Positions 24,901 through 34,617 of a DNA stretch of 64,000 nt are shown in pieces. Origin of the DNA: Arcuatula senhousia (lineage: Eukaryota; Mollusca; Bivalvia; Mytilida; Mytilidae); NCBI GenBank assembly GCA_963971305.1, contig OZ020304.1, positions 1,612,001 through 1,676,000 of the forward strand. Reading direction: 5' to 3'. Position 1 is the stretch's first letter, and each line of letters starts with the position of its first letter. The position numbers and the translations under genes were made by a program. The notes beneath the pieces are model-generated. The model had not been told where the DNA came from, made no database searches, and saw only the letters and a list, made by a program, of their open reading frames with translations.

Positions 24901-27900
24901 TTGAGTTTTTTGGACAATTACATGTAACGGTGTAATGATGATGACCATCGTGCTTCACCCTATATTACTATATTGTGTTAAGACTGGATCTCATCAACTT
25001 CCTGTTTTCCTGTATATTAAATTTACACTAAAACAAAGGCAAAATAAGATCAAATTCTTTCATTTTACATATTGGAACTAGTATTAAGAAATTCTAAGTT
25101 TTAGTTACTTTTCTAGATTTCTTCAATTGATATTTATGACAGTTCTCTCAAAATCTGTCACTGTTGTAGGTAAAGACTATATAGACTGTGTCGTTGAAGA
25201 GCCAGGAGAGTTAGGGGGACATATGTTGTGGGCGATACCTAGACTGATCTTAAAGGAACCTAAACTAGCCCAGAAAGATAAAGATGATATTCAGTTTGCT
25301 ATGGATCATGATGTAAGTTTAACTTCATTTATTATATAGATATAGATGAAATATCCTGATTTCCGAGTTAAAAAAAAATCTAGATTTTCATGGAGTTAAT
25401 TACAGGATTTATCTAACTCGCCTGGGAATTTATCTAACCCTCGTGAAGTTTCCAGTGAAAAATATGTAACATAGATTAGTGTGCAATGCACAATTCATCT
25501 ATCAATAATTTTTTTCGTTTTCATTATTTTGATGATCTATTAGTCACGTTTATCCAAATTATCTACATAATAAATAGTATAACTAATTTGGGGTGAAGAA
25601 TATCAATTTTAATGTCACTCGTGTCAAATAATGCTAGAGGATCGGAACAAGTTCCAGGCACTTGTTGAATCCAAGCTTTATTCGAGACTCGTGCAGTAAA
25701 ATTGATATTCGCCACTCCTTATTAGTTATACTACAAATGTTTAATTATATACATAAACCACATGTGAAATACATGTTAAATCAAGTGCTGAACTTTGGGT
25801 AATATTATTTTCATGTCTTTGTTTCAGGTAGATATTATTTTTGCCTCCTGGGTTTATGATCCAGCCATAGTTATAGAAATAAGAAATTTACTTGGAGCCA
25901 AAGCTAAGCACATGAAGATTGTTTCTAAAATAGAAAATTATGAAGGCATAAGGAGGTAGGATAAACAGGTGTTTCATTCCATGTTTTTCAATGTCTTTTT
26001 ATTTGGAATTCAAAATTTTTAAAATAATGTCTCTAGCTGAGCTTTACATCATTTCATTCTGTTCTATACAAATTTATTATCCACATGTGAATCATATTCT
26101 AAACATGATAATTTTTTGTATGTAAAATTCAGGTGTCAGGAATTAGCATAAGTTCACATGAAAAGCTGTACATAAAAGTAGTAATTACTTTTTAAGCTAA
26201 TAAGAAATTTTCACATGAACTTTCGATATTCTTTATTGCTATGATAATTTAGAAAGAAATTCTTAGTAATAAAAAAAATTCACGGTAACAAAATTTCTTT
26301 GTGTAGGATGGTGGTTGACTGTTGAGCTTTATGTGATTTTGATGACGGCAATGAAGATTTTTGTTCTGCATTTAAGTTGATTTCTCAGAAACTATTAAGA
26401 AGATCCTGCACAAATATATCTGTTTTTCATCCATGTGTCTATAATAACATAGTTCCATAGTCCATTTGACATATCAGCTACTCCTTCCCAATCATTCCTG
26501 ATATTTGTTGATAAGCTTTATATAATGCATAAATGTATTTTGCATCCTTTGGATGTCTACTTCCTGTTTGTCAAAAACTAAAAACATGATTTTTTTTACC
26601 CAAGACACAAAGTTGCAAAGGGTATAATGTTTTTTACTGGTCGGGTGGTCAGTCTGTCTATCTGTCTGTGATCACAGTTTGAAGATGCAACTTCTCTGAA
26701 ACTATTGAATAAAATTTAACTAAACTTGGTTTCCAAGAAGAACACCATTTGTAGTTAGGAATGCAAGAAATATGCCATATGTACATGTAGATGTGCATAT
26801 TACGAGAAATTTTTTATCTGCATATTTTTGTGGCAGTTATGGCCCTATTGATTTAGAAACTGTCGTAAATTCTGATTCATCGTTGTGGATGCAACTCCTC
26901 TAAAACTACTGAACAGGATTTAACAAGAATTGAAGGCAAGATGTACACCATATGTAGTTGCGCTTATTATCAGGAACTTTTTTTTTTTATCTCAATTCCT
27001 TATTTTTCAAGGATAATATTGATAGTTAGGGAACACGTGGGGTATGTGAGCAGGCTGACTAAGGTTCTTTAATTTAACCAATTTTATGATACATTTTAGG
27101 TTTGACGAGATTCTAGCCATATCTGATGGTATTACAATAGCCAGAGGTAACTTAGGGATAGATATCCCACCAGAGAAAGTTTTCCTTGCCCAGAAATCCA
27201 TGATAGGAAAAGCTAACAATGCTGGCAAACCTGTAATATGCTCCACACAGGTATATATAAAATCTTTTGATACTGTAAACATATTAATTTTGTGGCTGCT
27301 AATTTTTGTGCATTTAATCCTAATTCATATTTTGTGGCAATTAATTTTCACAATTTTCAATTATAAATGCATATTTGAGTGTACTATTTTTCACGGATTT
27401 GCATTGACTGCAAATATAGGGAAAATTAGTACACCTTTAAATTTACTACGTTTACAGTACTTTCTTTATTTCATGGTTACCTCAGGCTTGCTCTGTATAT
27501 AAATTGCATTGTTTTTACGATTTTAATAGTTAAAATTCATATAATTTTTGGGATAAACTGGAGCTGAGCGATCTCTGTTCTAGAAACACATACCATATAG
27601 CGGGTTATTTTCCCGATGGTTTAATTTTTCGCTTATTTTCACAGGTCAAAGGAAACCGCGAAAATAAATCCAGGGAAAAATCCATATAATGCAAATCATT
27701 TACACACACATTCACATTCTGAGAAATTTAAATCGCAAAAAATTTCCATGTACTTTTTTACACAAAAAAAGCAAAAATTTATCCTGTGAAAATAACCCGC
27801 TATACGTTATTTTCATAGTGTTATTGTGATTGGTATCTCCATGTTTTTACTATATTTTTATGAATTTAGATTTTATTTGTACCTTTTTTATTTCTTTGCC

Positions 27901-30900
27901 TCTTGTATTCTTGTGTGTTTCCACTTGCAATTGAACAATATCATTTAATCAGACATTGCTAATTCTAATTACGTTTTTTGAGACAGATTTTAGCCAGCAT
28001 GATAAACAACCCCCGCCCCACAAGAGCTGAAGTAGCTGACGTAGCCAATGCCATCTTAGATGGGACTGATTGTGTTATGTTGACCAGAGAACTAGCAAGA
28101 GGGAAACATCCTTTAAAAACACTACAAACCATCTGTGATGTAAGTAATAAAAGTGGACGGTAGGATTCAATTAACATTGATGCAAACATGTCAAGTTATA
28201 CAAAATTACAAAAGCCTTGAATAATTTTTGGCCAATGACAAGATTAATGAGTCTTGGATTTTAATTGGATTTCACAAAGTGAAAATCTGGCTTATAATAT
28301 GGGATGCAGTCCCACATATGTAGAAACTTCCCAAAACTAATGGTTTGGTGCAAGCGCACTAGGCACAAATTTCTATGGGGCCAAAAATTTGATGCTTTTT
28401 TTAAAATAAATTTTAAAATTGGCAGATTTAATACCCACAGTTAAATTTCTTTAAATAATATACAGGAGAATACGGATGGAAAGTCAAAACTAAACTCTCT
28501 AAACATATTTTCAAAGAAACTCTCGTTGTTAAAAGAGATGAAATGATCTCGCCAAGTTCTCGCGAGAATGGTCATTGTAAACAGGTGCGTTACAATCAGG
28601 ATTAGTGCTGGATTGTTTACTGGTAATAGTATGGCGACGTTTAAGACAATAACAATAAAAGATATTAAAAGCTTTACAACACTGAATAGGAAAAAAGATG
28701 GTCTTACCTTAGGCTTAGCTGATCATGAAGATTTTTTAATCAATCCTGTGCATGTGCATGGTCCAGTGTTTTTTTCCTAAAATCCTGATTGAAACAAGTT
28801 GTCATTTTCTGCCAGGTTTATATATCGATCTTCTCCACCCAATACTTCTAAAAAGATATATTGGTATACAGAAAATCACCCAAAACCTGGCAGAAAAAAG
28901 GATGCTGTTGTTTACTTCTGCCGGAGCACGAAATACTCTGACCGGGAAATGACGTCATGGATTACGTAACACCAAAAGAAGGTTATTTCGTCCCATCAAC
29001 GTCATCCTATTACATTTTGACATTATTTTAGAATGTTACAAATATTTGTAATTTGCACAAATAATTTGATATTTGTAAAATTTATGAGTTATTGATCAAT
29101 GACATTTTTTTACAACTTTTTCCAAAGCTGCGTCCCATTTTAGGTTGCACCTATTATCATATTATGGTGAATATTTTGCAGGATGGGACTTGATTTATGG
29201 TCTGTTGCTCACTTGCTTCCTGTTTAACTAATTCACAGGCCATTTATTTCTTTCACTGATTTTACAACTGTAATGCATGATTGAGCTGTTTATCATCAAT
29301 TTTGGGTTTACATCACAGGCATGATATACCAAGAGAAGGCTTAAGTTAATGGATTTTATCTAAAACAAGTTATAGGTGATAGACATACAAAAGTATTTAT
29401 TACATGACTAGAAAATTGCATTAATTTGATTGGCCTAAACAACCCTAAAAAGTTTTGATGTAGAGTGAGAACAGCCTTAAAATGTCTAAATATAGTAAAT
29501 AAACAAGATGGAAAGCGATGTTACCCTACTATTTCCTAAAAATAGATTCCAGACACCTGAAAGTGACTAAAAATATATCGCCTGATTTCCCCCGAACAAA
29601 GTTCAAAGAATCTGTGACGTATACCAAACAAATTTCTAATGCCAGTGTTTCATGGATGTCAATTTCAACTTTAAAAATTAATATGTAATTAATGTCATAA
29701 TCTTGTCAGAAGAATCTTTGATAAAATTTAATTTTCAAAATTCAGCTTCTTTTTGAAACAGTATTACAGGTGATTTTCACAAATCTACATGTATCACTGT
29801 ATATAAGTGGTATGGTGCTTTCAGTCTTCAGCATACAAGTTTTCATGTAATAAAACAATTATCGACTTTGGTATAGGTTGACATCAATTTTATCAACCCT
29901 AAAAAAAAATATTAACCTCGCCTTCGGCTCAGTTAATATAATTTTTTTCAGGTTGATAAAAATAGATGTCAACCTATATCAAAGTCAATAATTGTATATT
30001 GTCAGATTTCATTGCCAGACAGAGTAGTTTGTACTTTTCTGCTGTTCTGATTACTCAGTTTTTTAGCTCACCTGGACCGAAGGTCCATGTGAGCTATTGC
30101 CATCACTTGGCGTCCGTCGTCGTCGTCCGTCGTCGTCTGTCGTCTCCCGTCGTCGTCGTCCGTCGTCGTTAACTTTTCTTTGAAAATCTTCTCCTCTGAA
30201 ACGACTGAAGGGATTGCTTTGAAACTTTGCACACTTCATCTATGGGATGTCCTCTACCAAGATTGCACAAATGGTGACCGCCATCCAAACAACATGGCCG
30301 CCGTTACTAAAAATAGACTAGGGGGGTCAGACTACTGTTTTTGGCTTGTAAATCCAAAAGTATAAGAGATAGATGAAATCTGATGCCACGCTACTGCTTC
30401 AGCATCAAAAGCTCTACAAAAGTCTCCATTGAGTCGAAGTTGTCAGATGACCCCTTATAGGAGTAATGGCCCCTTAAAGGTGAAAAATAGCATTTTTTCA
30501 TGTTTTTGGCCTATAGAATGAAAACTATTACAGATAGAGAAAAGTTTTTGCTTGCTTAAATGTTCAGCTCATTTAATTCTACAAAAGTCTCCATAGGGTG
30601 GAAGTTGTCAGATGAACCCTTATAGGGGTTACAGCCCCTAAAATTACGTTTTTTCATATTTTTGGCCTATGGAATGAAAACTATAGCAGATAGAGAGAAG
30701 CTGTTGCTTGCTTAAATGTTCAGCTCATTAAGCTCTACAAAAGTCTCCATAGGATCGAAGTTGTCAGATGACCCCTTTTTGGGGTTACGGCCCCTAAAAT
30801 AACGTTTTTTCATGTTTTTGGCTCAGTGAATGAAAACTATAGCAGATAGAGAGAAGCTGTTGCTTGCTTAAATGTTCAGCTCATAAAGCTCTACAAAAGT

Positions 30901-33900
30901 CTCCATAGGATCGAAGTTGTCAGATGACCCATTATAGGGGTAACGGCCCCTTAAATGAAGTTTTTTCATGTTTTTGGCTTAGGGAATGAAAACTATTACA
31001 GATAGAGAAAAGCTGTTGCTTGCTTAAATGTTCAGTTCATTTAGCTCTACAAAAGTTATCATTGACTCAAAGTTGTCAGATGACCCCTTATAGGAGTTAC
31101 TGCTCCCATAATAACGTTTTTTCATGTTTTTGGCCTATAGAATGAAACAATAGTAGATAAAGAAAAGCTGTTGCTTGCTTAAATGTTCAGCTCACTTAGC
31201 TCTAGAAAAGTGTTTACATGTTTAGGGTTGACTCAAGACCAGGTGAGCGATTCAGGCTCAGCCTCTTGTTTAAACCTCAACTCCTCAAGAATACAGCTCA
31301 GCCCGAGAAGCATCCTATACTTGCAGTGAAGTACCAGCTTTGCTCCATTTACTTTATTGTGTCTTAATGTAAATAAGAAAAAAATAATATTTGATTTTTT
31401 AGATTAGTAGAGAAGCTGAGCAGGCTTTGTATAGAGATCAGATCTTCAACGATTTACGAGTGGCTATGATGTCGGAGCCTCCGATTGATGCCACACATAC
31501 TGCAGCAGTTGCGGCAGTAGAAGCCGCTATGAAGTGTCATGCTAAGGGAATAGTTGTAGTAACAGCTACAGGAAGGTAGATACTTCCTCTAGTGCTTTTT
31601 TACATCACTTAAATTGAAATTTACAAATTCAAAAACCAAGAATTAGCAGCATGACAATTATAAAGAATTTTTAAAGCATTAAGGATGGCCACTCCTGAAC
31701 TTTTTAATTTCATTGATTTTATGATTTGTCATGGAAATATAAGATATTGTCCACTTAATCAAATGACAAAAAGAAAACTATAGGTCTGTGTGCTTGTTTC
31801 CTAGATATACATTTGGCAGGAAATCAGACTCCTCTAGATTTTACATAACTTTAACATTGTGAAATTATGTAGTTGGTTTTTAAGGTCTGTAGAATGAGAA
31901 AATGTCATAAAAAGTTGGGATCAGTGTGTAAATTTTTTTTCCGGTAATTAAAGGAATAATCCAGAGGAATTCCAAAATCAGACTGAAATTCTGAAATATG
32001 AAGAGTGACTATCCTTAATTACAGTGTTTTTTCTCTAACATTAGCAGGGATGATCTCAGGAAACAGTAATAATACTATAAAGTTAAAAAAATTGTTGTCC
32101 TGTTTATTTGGAAAGCAAAACATGTAACCAATGCATGTGAAATAAATCTTTCCGATAGAGTTTGATAAGAGTAGGCTCAAGTAAGGTGCCACTACAAAGG
32201 CAACATTTGTACATAAAACTGACAAGAGACAAACATACACTGATTAAAAAAATGGACAAGTTAAAAAAAAAGATAAGGAGATAAATGTACATAACAAAAC
32301 CTACATACATTGAAAAATTCACAACGAAAAACAGGTAGCAGCCTTCAATGTCAGCACCAGGGTTTTGCAATTGGAGCCAGATTAGAAATGTGAGGCATAC
32401 GATTCAAAACCAATACTGAAACATCAAAGAAAGACTCCCTTCTGGACATAAAACAACTAACATAAAGAGCTAACAAATTGGAAAAAAAATTTTGCTGTTA
32501 ATATCTATTGAAATTTTGTTTTTGTTTTTTTATATAATTCACCTATTTGAGTACATTGTGTTAATTTATATTTAAAAAGTATAGCTATCTATATCTTCAA
32601 CTAAAATAAATTTTTGTTAGATGTTTCAACTGTGTTATAGTTGCAGTGGATATTAACTGATGAAACTGAGATTTTACAAAATATGCTTTGAGCATTTTGA
32701 AATAACCTTAATGTTTTGGTTAAAAAATGCCACATTAATTATGAATGACCTTTCATCTCTTTAGATAAATTATAAACAGAAAAGATTATAGAAACATTAT
32801 ATTTATTATTGATTAGTTTACCATATTTACCCAATTCTTCTCAGTTTCTAACCCATTTTAAGCTAGGCCAAGATGAACCATGATACTATATTATATCTTT
32901 AATTTTTGGTTTTCTCTGGTCATTAGGTCTGCAGCATTGATAGCCAAATACCGTCCACGATGTGTGATAGTGGCCATCACAAGATTCCCTCACACAGCGA
33001 AGACCTTACATCTCCATAGAGGTGTCATTCCTATACTTTATCATTGTAAGTTTGGAATAGCTTGTATTAAAACTCTGGCATTTAATAAGTATGTTCATTT
33101 TATTAGGTCATCTGGATCTTAGGTCCATGTGAGCTATTGCTATCACTTGATGTTCATTGTTGTCTGTTGTTGTCCATTAACTATTTTTATCCCCGCTCAT
33201 GAAAGTGCAGGGATAATGTTTTGCTGTTTGATGTATTGTTGGAATACCGAACTGAAACTTGGCTCAGTAGTTGCACTCTGGATGTAGATTCTGCCAAAGG
33301 TTGCGAAATTTCGATATGGTCCCTAGGGGCTGGGCTGCATAGGTAGCCTAAGGGCACATTATTTCTTCGTCACACAACTCCTCTCAGGTTATTTGTTATA
33401 CCAACTGAAAATTGGCTCAGTAGTTGCACTATGTATGTAGATTCTGCTGAAGGTTTTATATTTTTGATATGGCCCCTAGGGGCTGGGCTGCATAGGTAGC
33501 CTAAGGGCACATTATTTCTTCCTCACACAACTCCTCTCAGGTTATTTGGAATACCGAACTGAAACTTGGCTCAGTAGTTGTACTTTGGATGTAGATTCTG
33601 CCAAAGGTTTTGGAATAGGTATAGGCATAGGTATAGGTAGCCTCAGGGCACATCATTCCTTCGTCAAGCAACTTCTCCTACCTTATTTGGAATATGGAAC
33701 TGAAACTCAGCTCAGTAGTTGCACTATGGATGTAGATTCTGCTGAAGGTTTCTGAATTTTGATAATGCCTCTAGGAGCTGGGCTTCATAGGTAGCCTATG
33801 GGCACATTATTCTTTCATCATGCAACTCCTCCTACGTTATTTGGAATACAGAACTGAAACTCAGCTCAGTAGTTGCACTCTGGATGTAGATTCTGCCAAA

Positions 33901-34609
33901 GGTTTCGTCATTTTGATAATGCCCTTAGGGGCTGGGCTGCCTAGATAGCCTAAGGGCACATTCCTTAATTCTTTCCATTACTATCACTCCCACTACCAGG
34001 GAGAAGTCTCATATTAATACATTTACATTTGATAGTATTAGTAATGCTCATTATAGTGATAGTTTATTTCTTTCAATTATTTGCCCTTATAATATCAAAC
34101 ACCAGAGTAGGGCGGGGATATGCAGTGTGGCTGCTTCAACTAGTCTAAAACCATTTACTGAACAGAATTTCATGAAACTTGATATGATTGATCCTTAGTG
34201 TATCTTTCACAGGAACTATATTTCAGTTTAATCCATCAAAAGACTTGGCAATTGTCTAAAAGTAAGACATATGGTAAAATTGCCTTTAATCGCTGATAAC
34301 TTAGAAAATATAATAGATAGAAAAATTGGATTTATCTTAGGTCTTTAGAATATACCTGAATTGTATTTTCTTATACTTTAAGCTGAGAGATTTTCAGAAT
34401 GGATAGATGATGTTGACAACAGGATAAACTACGGACTGGTGGCTGCCAAAGAACAAGGTTACCTTAGTACCGGGGACGTGTGTATCTTAGTGACAGGGTG
34501 GACTAAAGGTACGGGAAAGACGAACACCATCAGAATAATCACATGTCCTGCCGAGGACGATCCACAGATGTTCGTCAGAATTCACGGTTCTATGGAGGAC
34601 GAGTTGTAG
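12808..34609 (+). CDS. Pyruvate-kinase-family protein, complete, predicted pseudoenzyme
   Basis: Eleven exons (12808-12937, 13761-13852, 23141-23254, 24594-24786, 25170-25312, 25828-25955, 27100-27250, 27987-28139, 31403-31575, 32927-33045, 34383-34609) give 1623 nt and 540 aa with all phases matching. Order: N-helix ([10 protein letters not shown], 18-27), A domain, B domain (about 113-215), A domain (VSKIENYEG 256-264; ARGNLGID 281-288; RPTRAE 327-332), C domain (TATGRSA near 424; [11 protein letters not shown] near the end) and a C-terminal extension of about 18 residues. Kept: R65, N67, D99, R106, K258, E260, T316. Changed against muscle PK: Ser77 to A69, Thr114 to I100, Glu118 to G104, the Lys pair of the B-domain SKKG to H194-M195, and metal ligand Asp296 to N284. 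The FBP-loop pattern T.TGRS and the later Trp/Arg pair remain. The fold is certain; catalysis is doubtful. Cytosolic, as no targeting signal is seen. Confidence 0.95.
13195..13455 (-). repeat. Dispersed repeat, related copy at 44760-45000
   Basis: Carries CCAATGGG..ATCCGAATGTCAAAAGTCC and GAGAATGAACTCAAG.GCTCTGGAAG, the reverse complement of text at 44760-44990 (TTTTGACATTCGAATGCCC, CCAGAGCACTCTCG). A mid-copy dispersed family in an intron; type undetermined. Confidence 0.5.
13761..13852 (+). CDS. PK exon 2 (ATP/K+ loop)
   Basis: 92 nt after TTTTTACAG, ending CATCAG before donor GTAAAA. It encodes [19 protein letters not shown] and [12 protein letters not shown] (residues 44-74). The canonical loop is RLNFSHG; here Ser (K+ ligand) is Ala and His is Tyr. 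The last 44 nt and the donor are the source of the minisatellite at 15310-16486. Confidence 0.93.
13859..15302 (-). mobile_element. Hairpin-ended modular repeat, AGCTCAC family, complete copy
   Basis: Bounded by 5-bp repeats TAAAA (13854-13858 and 15303-15307), inserted 6 bases into intron 2. One end is CAAGAGGCTCCCAGGAGCC (stem GGCTCC/GGAGCC) then CGCTCACCTG. The other has a CGGACGGACGACGGACG tract and a terminal hairpin, AGCTCACATGACCC with loop TTC and GGGTCAGGTGAGCT. Interior: about 2.5 modules of roughly 510 bp, with AGGGCAATAACTCC and GGCGGCCATG (ATGGCCGCC on the other strand). No ORF of note. Confidence 0.8.
15310..16486 (+). repeat. 50-bp minisatellite derived from PK exon 2 and its donor, 23 copies
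   Basis: Period 50 bp over most of the array (for example 16095 to 16145). The unit is AGTCTGAATATCTGTCGACT, GAATCTGGCATACAGGTCAT, ACCAG, then GTAAAA. It matches the last 44 nt of exon 2 (13809-13852) and the first 6 nt of the intron. Most copies keep GTAAAA; two have GTTAAA and two GTGAAA. The first two copies are the most diverged. Without the 13859-15302 insertion, the array would nearly abut the exon. Confidence 0.95.
16487..16850. repeat. Cluster of TCCATATGGA palindromes
   Basis: About eleven copies or near copies of the 10-bp palindrome TCCATATGGA, often followed by ATCCATAAC, packed into about 360 bp directly after the minisatellite. Spacing is irregular, so it is not a simple tandem repeat. 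Role unknown. Confidence 0.8.
17150..17219 (+). mobile_element. Left remnant of a split palindromic MITE
   Basis: TTACTGTGGTTTTGTTATTA then TTCGTGGG is the inverted counterpart of 22960-23030. Later insertions (17220 family, then the hAT element) separate the two halves. Confidence 0.5.
17220..18528 (+). mobile_element. Hairpin-ended modular repeat, AGCTCAC family, truncated by hAT
   Basis: Starts at the terminal hairpin, AGCTCACCTGACCC, loop TTC, GGGTCAGTTGAGCT, then a CGTCCGTCGTCCGTCCGTCC tract. Three modules follow (from about 17290, 17790 and 18290), each with TCTGAAACCACTGAAGGGAT, TTGGTATACTTGATCTTTA, ATGGCCGCC and AGGAGTTATTGCCC. The hAT element breaks it at 18528. The CAAGAG end was not found after the insertion. 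Confidence 0.75.
18581..18653. repeat. Three adjacent perfect hairpins in hAT subterminal region
   Basis: Stem 1: TAAGGGGGCC with loop GCTCAA (18581-18606). Stem 2: CCAGGGC with loop GAA (18612-18628). Stem 3: GGGGGC with loop GAA (18639-18653). All pairs are intact. They may be transposase-binding or structural sites. Confidence 0.85.
19130..22506 (-). pseudogene. hAT transposase (TTF zinc finger/DUF4371), two nonsense codons
   Basis: Exon 1 is 22506-22238 ([16 protein letters not shown]..., ending YEFPV before donor GTAAGA). Exon 2 is 21185-19130 (after TTTCATTTCAG). Joined they are 2325 nt, 775 codons including the end stop, in one frame. Features: a TTF-type finger start ([20 protein letters not shown]), GFIADEATD, the [12 protein letters not shown] block, [14 protein letters not shown], and the C-terminal dimer motif [10 protein letters not shown]...KTYLRSTMG. 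Premature stops lie at 20608-20606 (TAA after DLVK) and 19288-19286 (TGA where Arg is usual, consistent with CGA to TGA). The rest is open, so death is recent. It resembles ZMYM1/ZNF862-like domesticated proteins. Confidence 0.9.
22960..23030 (-). mobile_element. Right remnant of the split palindromic MITE
   Basis: The reverse complement reads TACTGTGGATTCATTTATTT then TTGTGGGTATC, pairing with 17150-17200. It is the outermost layer of the nested insertions in PK intron 2. Confidence 0.5.
23141..23254 (+). CDS. PK exon 3
   Basis: 114 nt after TTTTTGTAG; residues 75-112, with [15 protein letters not shown] where canonical PK has VA.ALDTKGPEIRTG. Asp (K+ ligand) and Arg are kept; Thr to Ile and Glu to Gly. 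Donor GTTCGT is weak. Confidence 0.9.
23488..23772 (+). other. Unrecognised 94-codon ORF in PK intron
   Basis: Opens [20 protein letters not shown], with an aromatic-rich middle. No family was recognised and no splice context. It lies in an intron in the sense direction. Coding status is unsupported; it may be chance or a TE fragment. Confidence 0.15.
23776..23877 (+). repeat. 51-bp direct duplication
   Basis: Two adjacent copies starting AGGTTGTTAAATACCAGAGA (23776 and 23827), differing at two positions (GCGG/GTGG, ATTAT/ATCAT). A recent tandem duplication. Confidence 0.9.
23878..24593 (+). other. Intron, no gene seen
   Basis: AT-rich intron between PK exons 3 and 4, ending in acceptor TTTGTAACAG. 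No element boundary was found. Confidence 0.5.
24594..24786 (+). CDS. PK exon 4 (B domain)
   Basis: 193 nt, residues 113-176. [20 protein letters not shown], then [18 protein letters not shown], aligning with the PK B-domain strand IYVDDGLISL. Ends G before donor GTAGGT. Confidence 0.92.
25170..25312 (+). CDS. PK exon 5 (diverged B domain)
   Basis: 143 nt, residues 177-224. Canonical LGSKKGVNLPG is replaced by [11 protein letters not shown] (191-201), removing the lysine that contacts the transferred phosphate. The exon then returns to recognisable sequence ([14 protein letters not shown]). Donor GTAAGT. Confidence 0.92.
25575..25733. mobile_element. Foldback MITE with TAGTATAACTAA ends
   Basis: 159-bp palindrome. 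Left TAGTATAACTAATTTGG and right TTAGTTATACTA, with inner arms GAATATCAATTTTA and TAAAATTGATATTC. Same family as 3315-3475. Confidence 0.75.
25828..25955 (+). CDS. PK exon 6 (catalytic Lys/Glu)
   Basis: 128 nt, residues 225-266 plus part of 267. [12 protein letters not shown] and [14 protein letters not shown]258 and E260 match the catalytic Lys and metal-binding Glu of PK. Confidence 0.95.
26590..27010 (+). repeat. Hairpin-ended modular repeat, ACCC/GGGT type
   Basis: TTACCCAAGACACAAAGTTG, CAAAGGGTATAA gives a short stem-loop, then GTCAGTCTGTCTATCTGTCT and two modules with ATGCAACTTCTCTGAAACTA and AACTTGGTTTCC. It matches the shared architecture; the 3' limit is unclear. Confidence 0.5.
27100..27250 (+). 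CDS. PK exon 7 (metal-ligand Asp replaced)
   Basis: 151 nt, to residue 317. Reads [20 protein letters not shown], then [28 protein letters not shown]. In PK the motif is ARGDLG, whose Asp binds Mg/Mn; here it is AAC (Asn, residue 284). T316, matching the catalytic Thr, is kept. Confidence 0.95.
27596..27804. mobile_element. MITE with TATAGCGGGTTATTTTC termini
   Basis: 209 bp. Left TATAGCGGGTTATTTTC and right GAAAATAACCCGCTATA are perfect inverted repeats; secondary arms (ATTTTCACAGG, CCTGTGAAAAT) follow. The flanking TA may be the target duplication. Confidence 0.85.
27987..28139 (+). CDS. PK exon 8
   Basis: 153 nt, residues 318-368. [20 protein letters not shown], then [20 protein letters not shown]. 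The usual MLSGETAKG is MLTRELARG here. Donor GTAAGT. Confidence 0.95.
28200..29855. other. Intron with inverted-repeat pairs, no gene seen
   Basis: Two inverted pairs, CAATCAGGATT (28593) with AATCCTGATTG (28781), and TTCTGCCAGGTTT (28807) with AAACCTGGCAGAA (28883), suggest a structured or MITE-derived segment. A 70-codon ORF at 28568-28780 lies inside it and is probably not coding. Confidence 0.45.
29856..29994. mobile_element. Foldback MITE, about 45-bp arms
   Basis: CAATTATCGACTTTGGTATA, GGTTGACATC pairs with GATGTCAACC, TATATCAAAGTCAATAATTG; the centre is the small hairpin GCCTTCGGC. Imperfect palindrome of 139 bp. Confidence 0.8.
30065..31267 (+). mobile_element. Hairpin-ended modular repeat, AGCTCAC family
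   Basis: Starts with hairpin AGCTCACCTGGACC, loop GAA, GGTCCATGTGAGCT, then a CGTCCGTCGTCGTC-rich tract. One long module with ACATGGCCGCC is followed by five units of about 150 bp with TTTTTCATGTTTTTGGCC and AAAGTCTCCATAGG. It ends CAGGTGAGCG, ATTCAGGCTC, GCCTCTTG. The inner hairpin stem differs from the 13859 and 17220 copies yet still pairs. Confidence 0.8.
31403..31575 (+). CDS. PK exon 9
   Basis: 173 nt, residues 369-425 plus part of 426. [20 protein letters not shown], then [27 protein letters not shown]. The last motif matches the TKSGRS effector loop of PK. Confidence 0.95.
32098..32190 (-). repeat. SINE body fragment
   Basis: On the minus strand it contains GAGCCTACTCTTATCAAACT, shared with 11628-11880 and 50490-50585. 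No tRNA head. The rest of this intron (31576-32926) shows no other feature. Confidence 0.5.
32927..33045 (+). CDS. PK exon 10
   Basis: 119 nt. Completes the GRS motif ([20 protein letters not shown]), then [19 protein letters not shown], the usual PK C-domain strand and helix. Ends T before donor GTAAGT. Confidence 0.95.
33101..33175 (+). repeat. Degenerate end of AGCTCAC-family repeat
   Basis: AGGTCATCTGGATC, TTA, GGTCCATGTGAGCT, then TCACTTGATGTTCATTG: only the decayed terminal hairpin and start of a copy. Confidence 0.6.
33187..34120 (+). repeat. Hairpin-ended modular repeat, ATCCCCGC type, five modules
   Basis: Starts TATCCCCGCTCATG with GCAGGGATAAT opposite, and ends AGGGCGGGGATATG. 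Five modules of about 153 bp begin near 33238, 33391, 33548, 33688 and 33842, each with ACTGAAACTTGGCTCAGTAG and AGGTAGCCTAAGGGCACATT. The third holds a small GGTATAGGCATA microsatellite. Confidence 0.75.
34383..34609 (+). CDS. PK exon 11, stop codon
   Basis: 227 nt. [40 protein letters not shown], then an unusual acidic end [20 protein letters not shown] plus L and TAG. Vertebrate PK stops about 18 residues earlier. The Trp and Arg that contact fructose-1,6-bisphosphate in muscle PK (EW..DVD.R) are kept. Confidence 0.95.
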
Positions 34610-34617
34610 TTTTATTC

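Noticed and set aside
29966..30172. ORF ending in a Val/Arg-rich tail
   Set aside because: The tail is the CGTCGTC tract of the hairpin-ended repeat; the start lies in a foldback MITE.
33546..33755. ORF with a GIGIGIGIG stretch
   Set aside because: It comes from a GGTATA-type microsatellite inside a modular repeat.
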